A stretch of DNA of 64,000 nucleotides, from the NCBI GenBank assembly GCA_047345645.1, contig JBLEFH010000002.1. One strand, given 5' to 3'. The translations under genes were made by a program, and so were the position numbers. Shown in pieces: positions 45,136 through 54,717 of this stretch (positions are counted from its first letter, which is position 1; each line of letters begins with the position of its first letter). The notes beneath the pieces were generated by a model. That model was not told where the DNA came from. It worked only from the letters and a program-made list of their open reading frames with translations, and made no database searches. The stretch comes from JBLEFH01 sp047345645 (lineage in GTDB: Bacteria; Pseudomonadota; Alphaproteobacteria; Rhodobacterales; Rhodobacteraceae).

Positions 45136-45909
45136 TTACTTCGTGGTGTAGCCGCCATTCACCAGAATGGTCTGACCCGTCATCCACCAGCCATCGGAAA
45201 CCATGAAGAGAATCCACGGGGCGATGTCCTCGATATGGGTGAGGCCCGTCTTGGTGAAGGGCGAGAGGGCGGCGGCGGTCTTGTGATAGGCCACGGCGTC
45301 CTCGCCTTCGGCGGGGTAGAAAAACGGCGTGTCCATCGGGCCCGGCCCGATGGCGGTTACGGAAATGCCGCGCTCGCCAAACTCCTTCGAGGCTGCGCGG
45401 GTGAAATGCTCCACAGGCGCCTTTAGACCCTCATAAGCCGCATAAAACGGTGTGAACGCCCCCAGAAGCGAGGTCACGATGGTGACGATCTTACCGTTGT
45501 CATTCACATGCTTGCCCGCTTCCTTGAGAAAGAAGAAGGCGGATTTGATGTTCACTGCGCTCGACTGGTCAAACTCGGCTTCCGTGACCTCAAGAATCGG
45601 CTTTTTGATCACCATCCCGACGGTGTTGATGGCAATATCCGGGCGGCCAACGGCGGCCACGGCATCCTCGAACAGCTTCGCCATGGCATCGGCGCTGGTC
45701 AGATCGGCCTGAAAAGCGGCTGCTTCCACGCCTGCCGCCTTGATCGCGGCGACGGTCTCGTCGGCGTCGGCCTTGGACGAGTCGCTGTTGTAATGGATCG
45801 CAACCGCCTTCGCGCCCGCATTTGCAAACTCACGCGCGAGCAGGCCGCCAAGGTTCTTGGCGCCGCCCGCAATCAGCACGACTTTGCCTTCGATACTGTT
45901 TCTGGACAT
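45136..45909 (-). CDS. SDR-family oxidoreductase
   Basis: A 257-residue short-chain dehydrogenase. The cofactor loop is AGGAKNLGG, a variant of TGxxxGxG, and the active site has YEGLK with serine in TSLLGAF. The protein ends GQTILVNGGYTTK. I start at 45909 (MSRNSIEG), which has GAGGAAAA upstream. It diverges from a LysR gene, the usual sign that the regulator controls it. Substrate unknown; it resembles carbonyl reductases that are horizontally shared in Rhizobiales and Pseudomonas. Confidence 0.87.
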   Translation of the reverse strand: MSRNSIEGKVVLIAGGAKNLGGLLAREFANAGAKAVAIHYNSDSSKADADETVAAIKAAGVEAAAFQADLTSADAMAKLFEDAVAAVGRPDIAINTVGMVIKKPILEVTEAEFDQSSAVNIKSAFFFLKEAGKHVNDNGKIVTIVTSLLGAFTPFYAAYEGLKAPVEHFTRAASKEFGERGISVTAIGPGPMDTPFFYPAEGEDAVAYHKTAAALSPFTKTGLTHIEDIAPWILFMVSDGWWMTGQTILVNGGYTTK

Positions 45910-46030
45910 GGGGATTTTCCTCTCATTGTCGCCGCCAGATGCGCGGCGTTTTTTGAGATTGGGCAGAGTCTTGCGCGAAGGGAAGAACGTAATCTTGACA
46001 ACAGATGTCGGAAATCGCGAACAATAGGCC

Positions 46031-46951
46031 ATGGATAAATTGCGGCAGTTGAAAATCTTCATCCAGATTATGGAGAGTGGAAATTTCACCAAGGCTGCCA
46101 AGGCCTTGGCGATGCCGCGTTCGACCGTCTCGACAGAACTCCAGGCCTTGGAGGATCGCCTCGGTTGCCCGCTCTTCCATCGCTCGACGCGCAATGTGAC
46201 GCCGACGGCGGATGGCTATGCGTTTCTCGATGTCGCGCGCGAGGTGACCGACGCTGTCGACTCTGCTGAAGCGCGATTCATCAATAGCCAAACCCAGCTT
46301 TCGGGACGGCTCCGCGTGGACATGCCCAGCCGGATCGGCCGCAAGATTGTGATCCCTGCCTTGCCGGATTTTCTGGCGGCGCATCCCGGATTGCATCTCG
46401 ATCTGAGCACAAGCGACCGGCCCGTCGATCTGGTGACCGACGGCGTTGACTGCGTCCTGCGCCTCGACAGCCTGCGCAGTTCTGAGTTGATCTGCCGCAA
46501 ACTCGCCGACATTCCCTTCGTGACCTGCGCCAGCCGCGACTATGTGAACCGCTATGGCAACCCCGCGAGCCGAGCCGCGTTGACAGGCCATAAACTCGTC
46601 AATTACGCGACGAAGTTCCCCGCGGGCGAGCCCTCGCTCACGGTGCTCGACAACGGCGCGCCGTGCGAAATTCCGATGCAAAGCGCGCTCACCGTCGATA
46701 ACGCCGAAGCCTATATCGCCGCGGCCTGCGCGGGCCTCGGCTTGATTCAGATCCCGCGGTTTGAACTCGACGCCCTGCTCTCGGGCGACACGCTTATCCC
46801 GGTCCTTAGCCGCGAAAAGCAGCCGTCGATCCAGCTCTCGATGCTCTATCCGACACGCAGAAACATGCCGGCAAAAGTGAAGGTTTTCCAGAAGTGGATG
46901 GAGGGTGTGCTCGGCAGTGTGGGCGTGTTGAGTCCTGTCCCCATAAAATGA
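46031..46951 (+). CDS. LysR-family regulator divergent from the SDR
   Basis: A 306-residue LTTR. The helix-turn-helix is residues about 17-37 (GNFTKAAKALAMPRSTVSTEL), and the effector domain starts at about 90 with LRVDMPSRIGRK, as in the CrgA/DhaR-like group. The intergenic space to the SDR is 121 bases, likely the shared operator region. It would activate or repress the SDR in response to an unknown small molecule. Confidence 0.9.
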   Translation: MDKLRQLKIFIQIMESGNFTKAAKALAMPRSTVSTELQALEDRLGCPLFHRSTRNVTPTADGYAFLDVAREVTDAVDSAEARFINSQTQLSGRLRVDMPSRIGRKIVIPALPDFLAAHPGLHLDLSTSDRPVDLVTDGVDCVLRLDSLRSSELICRKLADIPFVTCASRDYVNRYGNPASRAALTGHKLVNYATKFPAGEPSLTVLDNGAPCEIPMQSALTVDNAEAYIAAACAGLGLIQIPRFELDALLSGDTLIPVLSREKQPSIQLSMLYPTRRNMPAKVKVFQKWMEGVLGSVGVLSPVPIK

Positions 46952-47166
46952 AACGGGTGTCTCTATTCTAAACTCACGCCGAAAATGTGCATCGATTTAG
47001 CAGCCTGATAGAGGCGCTTCCCAAAGTTGATAGCTTTATTCCACCTCACCGGAAGAAAGCCGCGAACGGAACGGAAAAAGTTTACAGACAGCGCCTTCAT
47101 CAACATCCTGAACGTCGGGACATGGACGGATGGGGCAGGCGATCCCACGGATACAAGGAGGAGACT

Positions 47167-48210
47167 ATGGCCAGAGCTTTGGTGTTGGAGAAGAAAGGGC
47201 AGTTGGCGCTGCGGGACATCGCGCTGCCGTCAGAGCTTGGACCCGGCGATGTGCGGATCAAGGTGCATACGGTCGGGGTTTGCGGGTCGGATGTGCATTA
47301 CTACACCCACGGCAAAATCGGCCCTTTTGTCGTCAATGATCCGATGGTGCTCGGCCATGAAGCTGCCGGCGTTGTTAGCGAAATCGGTTCTGATGTGCGT
47401 CACCTTGCAGTTGGCGACCGGGTTTGCATGGAGCCCGGCATTCCCGACCCGACCTCGCGCGCCGCGAAGCTCGGCATATATAATGTCGATCCCTCGGTGA
47501 CATTCTGGGCAACGCCGCCCGTTCACGGTTGCCTGACACCGGAGGTCGTCCACCCTGCAGCCTTTACCTATAAGCTTCCGGACAGTGTTTCGTTTGCCGA
47601 GGGCGCGATGGTTGAGCCATTCGCCATCGGGATGCAAAGCGCGCTGCGCGCCCGCATTAAGCCCGGCGATATTGCGCTTGTGACCGGCGCGGGTCCGATC
47701 GGCATGATGACGGCGCTGGCCGCATTGGCGGGGGGATGCGCGAAGGTTTACGTCGCGGATATGGCGCAGCCGAAGCTCGACATCATTGGTGCATATGACG
47801 GCATTGGGACGATCAATATCCGCGAAAACGCAGCAGCCGACGTTATTCATGATGTGACGGACGGGTGGGGCGCTGATGTGGTGTTCGAATGCTCGGGCGC
47901 GGCGCCCGCGATCCTTGGCCTGCCCGCGCTGGCGCGCCCCGGCGGCGCGATTGTTCTGGTCGGAATGCCCGTAGACCCGGTCCCTGTGGATATCGTGGGC
48001 CTGCAGGCCAAGGAATTGCGGATCGAGACGGTCTTCCGCTACGCCAATATCTACGACCGCGCCATTGCGCTGATCGGTGCTGGTAAGGTCGATTTGAAGC
48101 CGCTCATTTCGGCAACACTGCCGTTCGAAGACAGCATTGCCGCGTTCGATCGTGCTGTCGAGGCGCGCGAGACCGATGTGAAGATACATATCGAAATGCC
48201 CGCCAGCTAG
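47167..48210 (+). CDS. Zinc-dependent xylitol/sorbitol-type dehydrogenase
   Basis: A 347-residue medium-chain dehydrogenase. Catalytic zinc ligands are Cys39 (GVCGSDVHYY), His64 and Glu65 (LGHEAAG); the NAD site is VTGAGPIGMMTA. PGIPDPTSRAAKLGIYN and TPPVHGCL are the segments of rhizobial and rhodobacterial xylitol dehydrogenases that have lost most structural-zinc cysteines. It likely oxidises xylitol to D-xylulose, which xylB at 14704 could phosphorylate. GGAGGAG precedes the ATG. A terminator follows at 48242, so it is not in the downstream ABC operon. Confidence 0.88.
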   Translation: MARALVLEKKGQLALRDIALPSELGPGDVRIKVHTVGVCGSDVHYYTHGKIGPFVVNDPMVLGHEAAGVVSEIGSDVRHLAVGDRVCMEPGIPDPTSRAAKLGIYNVDPSVTFWATPPVHGCLTPEVVHPAAFTYKLPDSVSFAEGAMVEPFAIGMQSALRARIKPGDIALVTGAGPIGMMTALAALAGGCAKVYVADMAQPKLDIIGAYDGIGTINIRENAAADVIHDVTDGWGADVVFECSGAAPAILGLPALARPGGAIVLVGMPVDPVPVDIVGLQAKELRIETVFRYANIYDRAIALIGAGKVDLKPLISATLPFEDSIAAFDRAVEARETDVKIHIEMPAS

Positions 48211-48241
48211 GAGGCATCAAACACAAACGTATGAGAAACGG

Positions 48242-48276
48242 AAAGGCCTCAGCGCGATTGCGTCGAGGCCTTTATT
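48242..48276 (+). terminator. Terminator after the xylitol-type dehydrogenase
   Basis: A 9-base perfect stem AAAGGCCTC/GAGGCCTTT (48242-48250, 48265-48273) around a 14-base loop, then ATT. The terminal A/T pairs make it near-symmetric. Confidence 0.78.
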
Positions 48277-48611
48277 AACACTTGCGTAAGGCGGAAGGGT
48301 GCCAGAAAAAGTATGAGGTTACACTGCGCATTTCTCGGTCGAACGGCGGCGACCAATCTATGAGGACAAGCCTCTTAGCCCTGAAAATATAAAAAATACT
48401 CACGGCGACGTAAGAAAATTCTGCATTGCAGCATTCAGATGGGGATAAATTGCGCAGCGCTGTTATGCGTTTCCGGGGTGAAATGTCAAAAAAGTATCAG
48501 ATTCTTGCGGCTGGGGTCGTGGAAGGCTGTCTTCATCAGGTGTTAAAAAGGGAATCAGCGCCGAGAGGATCATAGCCGCAAAGGCAGGCCAGGCGCCGGG
48601 AGGAGAAGATC
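48277..48611. other. Leader/intergenic region before the AraC gene
   Basis: The 335 bases contain no credible coding frame. They have an AT-rich patch around 48388-48420 that could hold the AraC-gene promoter. A good ribosome site (GGGAGGAG) ends the region. I see no repeat or structured RNA. Confidence 0.5.
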
Positions 48612-49496
48612 ATGCAGCCCGATTTGGAGCTCGTACATATCAGGAGAGGCGAATCCTTCGCAGCCTGGAAGCATGGCTACCCCTTTCGCACTGTACGTTG
48701 GCACTACCACCCGGAATACGAAATCCACCAAGTCGTCGCGACGTCGGGCCGCTATTATGTTGGCGATCATGTTGGTGAATTTGGTCCCGGCCAGCTCATT
48801 ATGACGGGCCCGAACCTGCCACAGAACTGGATCAGTGATATTGGCCCCGATGAGATTGTCCCCAAGCGCACACAAGTTATTCAGTTTCCGGAGCGCTTCA
48901 TCGAGGACGCGGGCAAGCTTTTCCCCGAGATGGAGGCCGCAGAGCGCCTTTTGGAACGCAGCCGTCGCGGAATCCTCTTCGACGAAGAGACCAGTAAAGC
49001 GGTTCGCCCGGTGATCCCCAAACTGATAGAGGCGCGCGGTGTGCGTCGTCTGGCGCTCTTCTTCGAGATCCTGGACCTGCTCATAAACGCACCGAAGACG
49101 CAGATTCTTGCCAGCCTGAGCTTCGTTCTTGATCTGGAGAAGGCCGAGGAAACGGACATGAACCGCGCCATCGCCCATCTGCGCGACAATCTCAACGAGC
49201 CGCTGAGCGAGGCGGAACTGGCCGATTTCACTGGCCAGAGCCAAAGCGCCTTTTCGCGATCTTTCAAGCGCCACACCGGCACGACCCTTGTGCGATACCG
49301 CAATCAGCTTCGGATCGACCTCGCCTGTCATATCCTGCTTTCGGATCAGGATGCGAAGGTCTCGGATATCTGTTTTGATGTCGGGTTCTCGAACCTTTCA
49401 AACTTCAACCGCCATTTTCTCAAGCTCAAAGGCATGGCGCCGTCGGAATTCCGCGCGACCTTTGCCGCGAACGAGATTATTCGCATGGCCAGTTAA
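48612..49496 (+). CDS. AraC-family regulator of the pentitol locus
   Basis: A 294-residue regulator. The N-terminal cupin-like sensor starts with RTVRWHYHPEYEIHQVV and GEFGPGQLIMTGPNLP. The C-terminal DNA-binding domain (about 185-285) contains LADFTGQSQSAFSRSFKRHTG and ISDVGFSNLSNFNRHF-like second helix-turn-helix (ICFDVGFSNLSNFNRHF). It is 90 bases upstream of the ribose-type ABC genes on the same strand and presumably activates them in response to a pentitol. Confidence 0.9.
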   Translation: MQPDLELVHIRRGESFAAWKHGYPFRTVRWHYHPEYEIHQVVATSGRYYVGDHVGEFGPGQLIMTGPNLPQNWISDIGPDEIVPKRTQVIQFPERFIEDAGKLFPEMEAAERLLERSRRGILFDEETSKAVRPVIPKLIEARGVRRLALFFEILDLLINAPKTQILASLSFVLDLEKAEETDMNRAIAHLRDNLNEPLSEAELADFTGQSQSAFSRSFKRHTGTTLVRYRNQLRIDLACHILLSDQDAKVSDICFDVGFSNLSNFNRHFLKLKGMAPSEFRATFAANEIIRMAS

Positions 49497-49586
49497 CACA
49501 TAAAGATCACGAAAATTCCGAACGTTGCGGCGACATGCCCGCAGCGCACAGGAAAGATTTGCCATCTTCATCAACGGGAGGACCAT

Positions 49587-50504
49587 ATGAAGACCTTTTT
49601 GAAAACCGCATCCATCGCCGCTCTTGGTGTTGCCAGCACGGCCAGCATCGCCGCCGCGCAGGATGACAGCCTGAAAATCGGCATGACGTTTCAGGAAATG
49701 AACAACCCCTATTTCGTCAGTATGCAGGAGGCACTCAATGAAGCGGCGGCCCAGATCGGCGCGGAAGTGATCGTCACCGATGCAGGTCATGACGTGGCCA
49801 AGCAGATCTCCGACGTGGAGGACATGCTCCAGCAGGATATCGATATTCTGTTGCTCAATCCGACGGATAGCGCAGGCGTCGAGTCCGCCGTGCGTATGGC
49901 GAAGGATCAGGGCGTGATCGTCGTCGCCGTGGACGCGAACGCCAATGGCCCGGTGGACAGTTTCGTCGGCTCCAAGAACCGCGATGCGGGTTATCAGTCC
50001 TGCCAATATCTTGCGGAGTCGCTTGGCGGCGAGGGTGAGGTTGCGATCCTTGACGGTATCCCCGTGGTGCCGATCCTGGAGCGTGTCGAAGGTTGCAAGG
50101 CCGCGCTTGAGGAAAGCCCAGGCATTACGCTCGTCGATACGCAAAACGGGCGTCAGGATCGCTCGGTCGCGCTGGGTGTTGTCGAGAACATGATCCAGTC
50201 TCACCCCAATCTTGCGGGGATTTTCTCGGTCAATGATGGCGGTGCCATGGGGGCCATGGCCGCTATTCAGGGCTCGGGCAAGGACATCAAACTGACATCG
50301 GTTGACGGTGCACCCGAAGCCGTTGCGGCGATCGCGCAAGGCACGCCTTTCATCGAAACCACAGCGCAGTTCCCGCGCGATCAGGTGCGGGTCGGCCTTG
50401 GGATGGCGCTAGCGAAATACTGGGGCGCTCAGGTCGTACCAAGCGAAGTGCCGATCGACGTGCGCGTTGTCGATGCCGAGAACGCCGAAGAGTTCAGCTG
50501 GTAA
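49587..50504 (+). CDS. Sugar (pentitol) ABC transporter substrate-binding protein, RbsB type
   Basis: A 305-residue periplasmic protein with signal peptide (cleavage after IAAA-Q, about residue 24). MTFQEMNNPYFVSMQEAL is the RbsB-like opening, DILLLNPTDSAGVESA and AVDANANGPV line the cleft. It is the first of three transporter genes. From the dehydrogenases downstream I infer ribitol, xylitol or arabitol as ligand. A hairpin follows the stop, as in the smo operon. Confidence 0.9.
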   Translation: MKTFLKTASIAALGVASTASIAAAQDDSLKIGMTFQEMNNPYFVSMQEALNEAAAQIGAEVIVTDAGHDVAKQISDVEDMLQQDIDILLLNPTDSAGVESAVRMAKDQGVIVVAVDANANGPVDSFVGSKNRDAGYQSCQYLAESLGGEGEVAILDGIPVVPILERVEGCKAALEESPGITLVDTQNGRQDRSVALGVVENMIQSHPNLAGIFSVNDGGAMGAMAAIQGSGKDIKLTSVDGAPEAVAAIAQGTPFIETTAQFPRDQVRVGLGMALAKYWGAQVVPSEVPIDVRVVDAENAEEFSW

Positions 50505-50517
50505 GGCGCAGCGAAGG

Positions 50518-50548
50518 GCCGTGTCCGAATTTCGGGCACGGCAATTTT
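50518..50548 (+). terminator. Hairpin with T-run between binding-protein and ATPase genes
   Basis: An 11-base stem with one G-T pair (50518-50528 with 50532-50542), a 3-base loop, then AATTTT. It is intra-operonic, so it is a probable attenuator or mRNA 3' stabiliser for the binding-protein message. Confidence 0.6.
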
Positions 50549-50562
50549 GGAGAGGACACACT

Positions 50563-52065
50563 ATGCTTGAGATGACGGGTATCAAAAAAGCCTTCGGCCC
50601 CATCAAGGTGCTTCACGGCGTCAATCTCGATGTCCGCGCCGGTGAGGTCCACGCGCTGCTGGGCGAGAATGGCGCGGGAAAATCCACGATGATGAAGGTC
50701 CTCTGCGGTATTCTCAAAGCCGATGAGGGCGAGATCCGCATTGATGGCAAGGCCCAGAATTTCGCCCATTACGACGATGCAATTGACGCCGGGATTGGCA
50801 TTGTCTTTCAGGAATTCAGCCTGATCCCCTATCTGACCGCTATCGAAAACATTTTTCTGGCTCGTGAGATCAAAACCCGCTTTGGGCTTCTCGACCGCAG
50901 GGCGATGCGCGCCCGCGCCAAAGAGGTGCTGGACAAGCTTGGTGTCGATGTGGCACTCGATGTGCCTGTGGCGGATCTCAGCGTTGCCGAGCAGCAATTC
51001 GTCGAAATCGCCAAGGCGCTGTCGCTCGACGCGCGCATCCTTGTGCTCGATGAACCGACAGCGACCCTCACTCCGGCCGAGGTCGAGCATCTGTTCAAAG
51101 TGATGAATGAATTGCGCGGCCAAGGCGTCGGCATGGTTTTCATCTCGCATCATCTCGAAGAGATTTTCGAGATTTGCGACCGGATCACCGTTCTGCGCGA
51201 CGGCGAATATGTCGGCACCACCGAAGTCGCCGCCATCGACACAGACGGGCTCGTCGAGATGATGGTCGGCCGCCGTATCGAAAGCAGCTTCCCGCCCAAA
51301 CCGGCAACGCCGCAAGACCCGCAGGTGGTGATCGACGCCAAACATATCCAACTGCGCAAGAACGGTCCGGTCAGCGCCTTTCAACTCCACCGGGGTGAAA
51401 TCCTTGGCTTTGCGGGTCTGGTCGGCTCGGGTCGCACGGAAACGGCGCTTTCAATCATGGGCGCCTATCCGGCGGAAAAGGTCGAAGTCGAGATCAATGG
51501 CGATGCGCGGCCCCCGACAAATCCAAAGGATGCGCTTGATCGCGGGATCGGCCTTCTGCCTGAAAGCCGTAAGGATCAGGGACTGATCACGCCCTTTTCG
51601 ATCATGCAGAACATCTCGGTCAACAATTACAGCAAATACCGCTCGATGCGATATTTCCTCGACCTGAAGAAAGAGCTTCAGGATACGAAGACCGTGATGG
51701 ACGCGGTGCGGGTCAAGGCCCCCGGTCCACATGCCGCCGTCGATACGCTGTCCGGCGGCAATCAGCAAAAGGTTGTTATTGCCCGATGGCTGAATCACTC
51801 CACGCCGATCCTGATATTCGACGAGCCGACACGCGGCATTGATGTCGGCGCGAAGGCAGAAATCTATCAACTGATGCGCAATCTGACCGAGGAAGGCTAT
51901 GCGATCATCATGATCTCATCCGAACTCCCCGAAGTCGTCGGGATGTCAGATCGCGTTTGCGTTTTCCGGAGCGGGGCGATCGTCGCCACCGTCGAGGGGG
52001 ACGCCATCAATTCCGAAGAAATTATGGTCCACGCTACCACGGGGAAAGTCAGATATGTCGCATGA
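50563..52065 (+). CDS. Sugar ABC transporter ATP-binding protein, RbsA type (two ATPase domains)
   Basis: A 500-residue protein with duplicated ATPase halves. The first Walker A is GENGAGKST, signature LSVAEQQFVEIAKAL and VLDEPTATLTPAE. The second half has a degenerate Walker A (GLVGSGRTE), with LSGGNQQKVVIARWL and FDEPTRGIDVG intact, as is usual for RbsA. The start at 50563 (MLEMTGIKK) has GGAGAGG upstream. It powers the pentitol importer with the permease that overlaps its end. Confidence 0.92.
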   Translation: MLEMTGIKKAFGPIKVLHGVNLDVRAGEVHALLGENGAGKSTMMKVLCGILKADEGEIRIDGKAQNFAHYDDAIDAGIGIVFQEFSLIPYLTAIENIFLAREIKTRFGLLDRRAMRARAKEVLDKLGVDVALDVPVADLSVAEQQFVEIAKALSLDARILVLDEPTATLTPAEVEHLFKVMNELRGQGVGMVFISHHLEEIFEICDRITVLRDGEYVGTTEVAAIDTDGLVEMMVGRRIESSFPPKPATPQDPQVVIDAKHIQLRKNGPVSAFQLHRGEILGFAGLVGSGRTETALSIMGAYPAEKVEVEINGDARPPTNPKDALDRGIGLLPESRKDQGLITPFSIMQNISVNNYSKYRSMRYFLDLKKELQDTKTVMDAVRVKAPGPHAAVDTLSGGNQQKVVIARWLNHSTPILIFDEPTRGIDVGAKAEIYQLMRNLTEEGYAIIMISSELPEVVGMSDRVCVFRSGAIVATVEGDAINSEEIMVHATTGKVRYVA

Positions 52066-53032
52066 AGCTACAGCACAAACCGAGCCGCAAGTCGCGCAAT
52101 CTTTCGCGGCCCGACTGAAGCACTCACCGCTGCTCCTGCCGCTTGCGGGGTTGATTGTGGTGTCCATCGCCATGGCCTTCGCCAGCGACAATTTCTTTAG
52201 CATCGACAACATCACCAATGTGCTGCGTCAGCAGTCGATCATCGGCATTCTCGCCATCGGGATGACCTTCGTGATCCTCACGGGCGGGATTGACCTCTCG
52301 GTTGGCGCGGTGATGGCGCTCTGCGGAACGCTTGGGGCCGGGGTGATGGTGAATATGGGCCTGCCCGGAGGTGTCGGCCTGCTTGCCATGATCGCCGTAG
52401 GACTGCTTTTTGGTCTGTTCAACGGCGCGCTCGTTGCATGGGGGCAGATGCCCGCGATCATCGTGACCCTCGCAACCATGCTCATCGCGCGCGGCCTCGG
52501 GCTTGTCTATTCAGGCGGCTATCCGATCAGCGGGATCCCGTCTTGGGTGTCGTGGTTCGGGGTGGGGCGCGTCGGCGGTGTGCCGGTGCCGATTATCATC
52601 ATGGTCGTGCTTTATGCGCTCGCCTGGGTGCTGCTCCAGCGCACCTCGTTTGGCCGGCACGTCTATGCGATTGGCGGCAATGAGACCGCGGCCAACCTCT
52701 CTGGCGTCAACACCAAGCGCGTGAAACTCTATGTCTTCATGATCTCGGGGTTCACCTCCGCCATGGCGGCCATCGTCCTGACGGGCCGGCTCATGAGCGG
52801 CCAGCCCGGCGCAGGTGTTGCCTTCGAACTCGACGCCATTGCAATGGTCGTCCTCGGCGGTGCGGCGATCTCCGGCGGGCGCGGCCTGATCATCGGCACG
52901 CTCATCGGCGCGCTTCTGCTCGGGATCATCAATAACGGTCTGAACCTGATGGGCATCAACCCGTATCTGCAAGATGTCATCAAGGGCTTCATCATCCTTC
53001 TGGCCATCTATATCGGCCGCGAATGGCGCTGA
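52055..53032 (+). CDS. Sugar ABC transporter permease, RbsC type
   Basis: A 325-residue permease with 8-10 membrane helices and the RbsC motif ILTGGIDLSVGAVMALCG, plus AIGGNETAANLSGVNTKRVKL, the cytoplasmic coupling segment. Its start overlaps the ATPase gene by 11 bases, so the two are co-translated. It forms a homodimeric channel. Confidence 0.93.
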   Translation: MSHEATAQTEPQVAQSFAARLKHSPLLLPLAGLIVVSIAMAFASDNFFSIDNITNVLRQQSIIGILAIGMTFVILTGGIDLSVGAVMALCGTLGAGVMVNMGLPGGVGLLAMIAVGLLFGLFNGALVAWGQMPAIIVTLATMLIARGLGLVYSGGYPISGIPSWVSWFGVGRVGGVPVPIIIMVVLYALAWVLLQRTSFGRHVYAIGGNETAANLSGVNTKRVKLYVFMISGFTSAMAAIVLTGRLMSGQPGAGVAFELDAIAMVVLGGAAISGGRGLIIGTLIGALLLGIINNGLNLMGINPYLQDVIKGFIILLAIYIGREWR

Positions 53033-53063
53033 ATGCGCCCTGACAGAGAACGGGACATTTGAA

Positions 53064-54716
53064 ATGCGCAATCACTTCATAGGCGTTGATGTCGGAACGG
53101 GCTCTGCACGGGCGGGTGTTTTCGACGAGACAGGTCAGCTTCTCGCCACAGCCAAGCATGATATCGACATGCACCGGGACGGTGGCGGGATTGCGGAGCA
53201 GTCGAGTGAGCAGGTGTGGGCGGCGGTCTGCACTGCCACCCGCGCCGCCGTGACGCAAGCCGCGATTGACCCCGGCAGCATCAGGGGGATCGGGTTCGAC
53301 GCAACCTGCTCGCTGGTGGTGCGCGGACGCGATGATGCGCCTTTGCCGGTTGGCGATCCAGACCATCCGGAGCGCGACATCATCGTCTGGATGGACCACC
53401 GTGCCGTCGAACAGGCCGCTCGGATCAACACTGGCGATTATGATGTGTTGAAATATGTTGGCGGGCGCATCTCGCCGGAGATGCAAACGCCGAAGCTGCT
53501 TTGGCTGAAGGAAAACCGGCCCGAGATCTATGAGGCGGCGGGCCATTTCTTCGATCTCACCGACTTTCTGACGTGGAAAGCGACGGGTAGCCGCGCGCGT
53601 TCAACCTGCACCGTGACCTGCAAATGGACCTATCTGGCCCATGAAAACCGCTGGGATGCCGCGTACTTTCAGGCGATCGGGCTTGGCGATCTCGTAGATC
53701 AGGAGTTTGCGCGGATCGGCACGGAGATGGTCGCGCCCGGTACGGCGCTCGCGCAGGGGCTGACGGAGGAGGCCGCCGCTGAACTTGGCCTGACGCCGGG
53801 CATTTCCGTAGGCGCAGGCTTGATTGACGCCCATGCTGGCGGCCTTGCCACGGTTGGCGCATCAGGTGGCGCAGAGGACCCGGCGGCCTGCCTCGGCTAT
53901 GTCTTCGGCACCTCATCCTGCACGATGACAACGACCCGCGCGCCAGCTTTCGTGCCGGGCGTTTGGGGGCCGTATTTCTCCGCGATGATCCCCGGTGCCT
54001 GGCTGAATGAAGGTGGCCAGTCCGTCGCCGGAGCTGCCATTGACCAGCTTGTGACACTGCATCCCGCCCATGGCGACGCGCAGGATCTTGCCCGCACCGC
54101 AGGTAAATCCCTCCCACAGTTTCTGGCCGACAGCGCTCTTTCACAAAGCAACAGCGCATCTGACGCAGTGCGGCGCGCCGATCACCTCCATGTTGTGCCG
54201 GAATTTCTGGGCAACCGCGCGCCGTTCGCCGACCCTCAGGCACGTGCCGTTATCGCAGGCCTTGGGATGGCACAGGATCTAGATTCACTCATCGCGCTCT
54301 ATGTTGCGGGCATTTGCGGCCTCGGCTACGGCCTGCGACAGATCATCGACACACAATCGCAAAACGGCGCACCCGTCTCGCGCATTGCTATCAGCGGCGG
54401 CGCTGGAAGCCACCCGCTGATCCGCCAGCTTCTCGCCGATGCGACGGGTTTGCCGGTTGAGGCCACCGAATGCGAAGAGCCGGTGCTGCTGGGTGCCGCC
54501 ATGCTCGGCGCGGTCGCGTGCGGCGCGTTCTCTTCGCTCGACGACGCCATGCCTGCGATGTCTCGCATCAGCAAGGTTTATACCCCCGCAACGGGCTCAA
54601 CCCGAGTGCGCCACGACGCACGCTTTGCGGCCTTTCTCGCGCTGCAAGAAACGGCTCGCAGCATCCGCGCTGCCGAAAACGCACAGCAAAACACAGATTC
54701 CGAAACCGAGGTCTGA
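53064..54716 (+). CDS. FGGY-family carbohydrate kinase, D-ribulokinase-like
   Basis: A 550-residue FGGY kinase. GVDVGTGSARAGVFD is the phosphate loop, FDATCSLVV and IIVWMDHRAVEQA place it in the YDR109c/FGGY D-ribulokinase clade, and GLIDAHAGGLATVGA with ISGGAGSHPLIRQL closes the ATP site. With ribitol 2-dehydrogenase in the same operon it likely phosphorylates D-ribulose to D-ribulose 5-phosphate. L-ribulose or another ketopentose is also possible. It starts 31 bases after the permease. Confidence 0.87.
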   Translation: MRNHFIGVDVGTGSARAGVFDETGQLLATAKHDIDMHRDGGGIAEQSSEQVWAAVCTATRAAVTQAAIDPGSIRGIGFDATCSLVVRGRDDAPLPVGDPDHPERDIIVWMDHRAVEQAARINTGDYDVLKYVGGRISPEMQTPKLLWLKENRPEIYEAAGHFFDLTDFLTWKATGSRARSTCTVTCKWTYLAHENRWDAAYFQAIGLGDLVDQEFARIGTEMVAPGTALAQGLTEEAAAELGLTPGISVGAGLIDAHAGGLATVGASGGAEDPAACLGYVFGTSSCTMTTTRAPAFVPGVWGPYFSAMIPGAWLNEGGQSVAGAAIDQLVTLHPAHGDAQDLARTAGKSLPQFLADSALSQSNSASDAVRRADHLHVVPEFLGNRAPFADPQARAVIAGLGMAQDLDSLIALYVAGICGLGYGLRQIIDTQSQNGAPVSRIAISGGAGSHPLIRQLLADATGLPVEATECEEPVLLGAAMLGAVACGAFSSLDDAMPAMSRISKVYTPATGSTRVRHDARFAAFLALQETARSIRAAENAQQNTDSETEV

Positions 54717-54717
54717 C

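Noticed and set aside
46952..47148. A small minus-strand frame before the xylitol-type dehydrogenase as a transposase scrap
   Set aside because: The translation is basic and short but matches no transposase motif that I can name.
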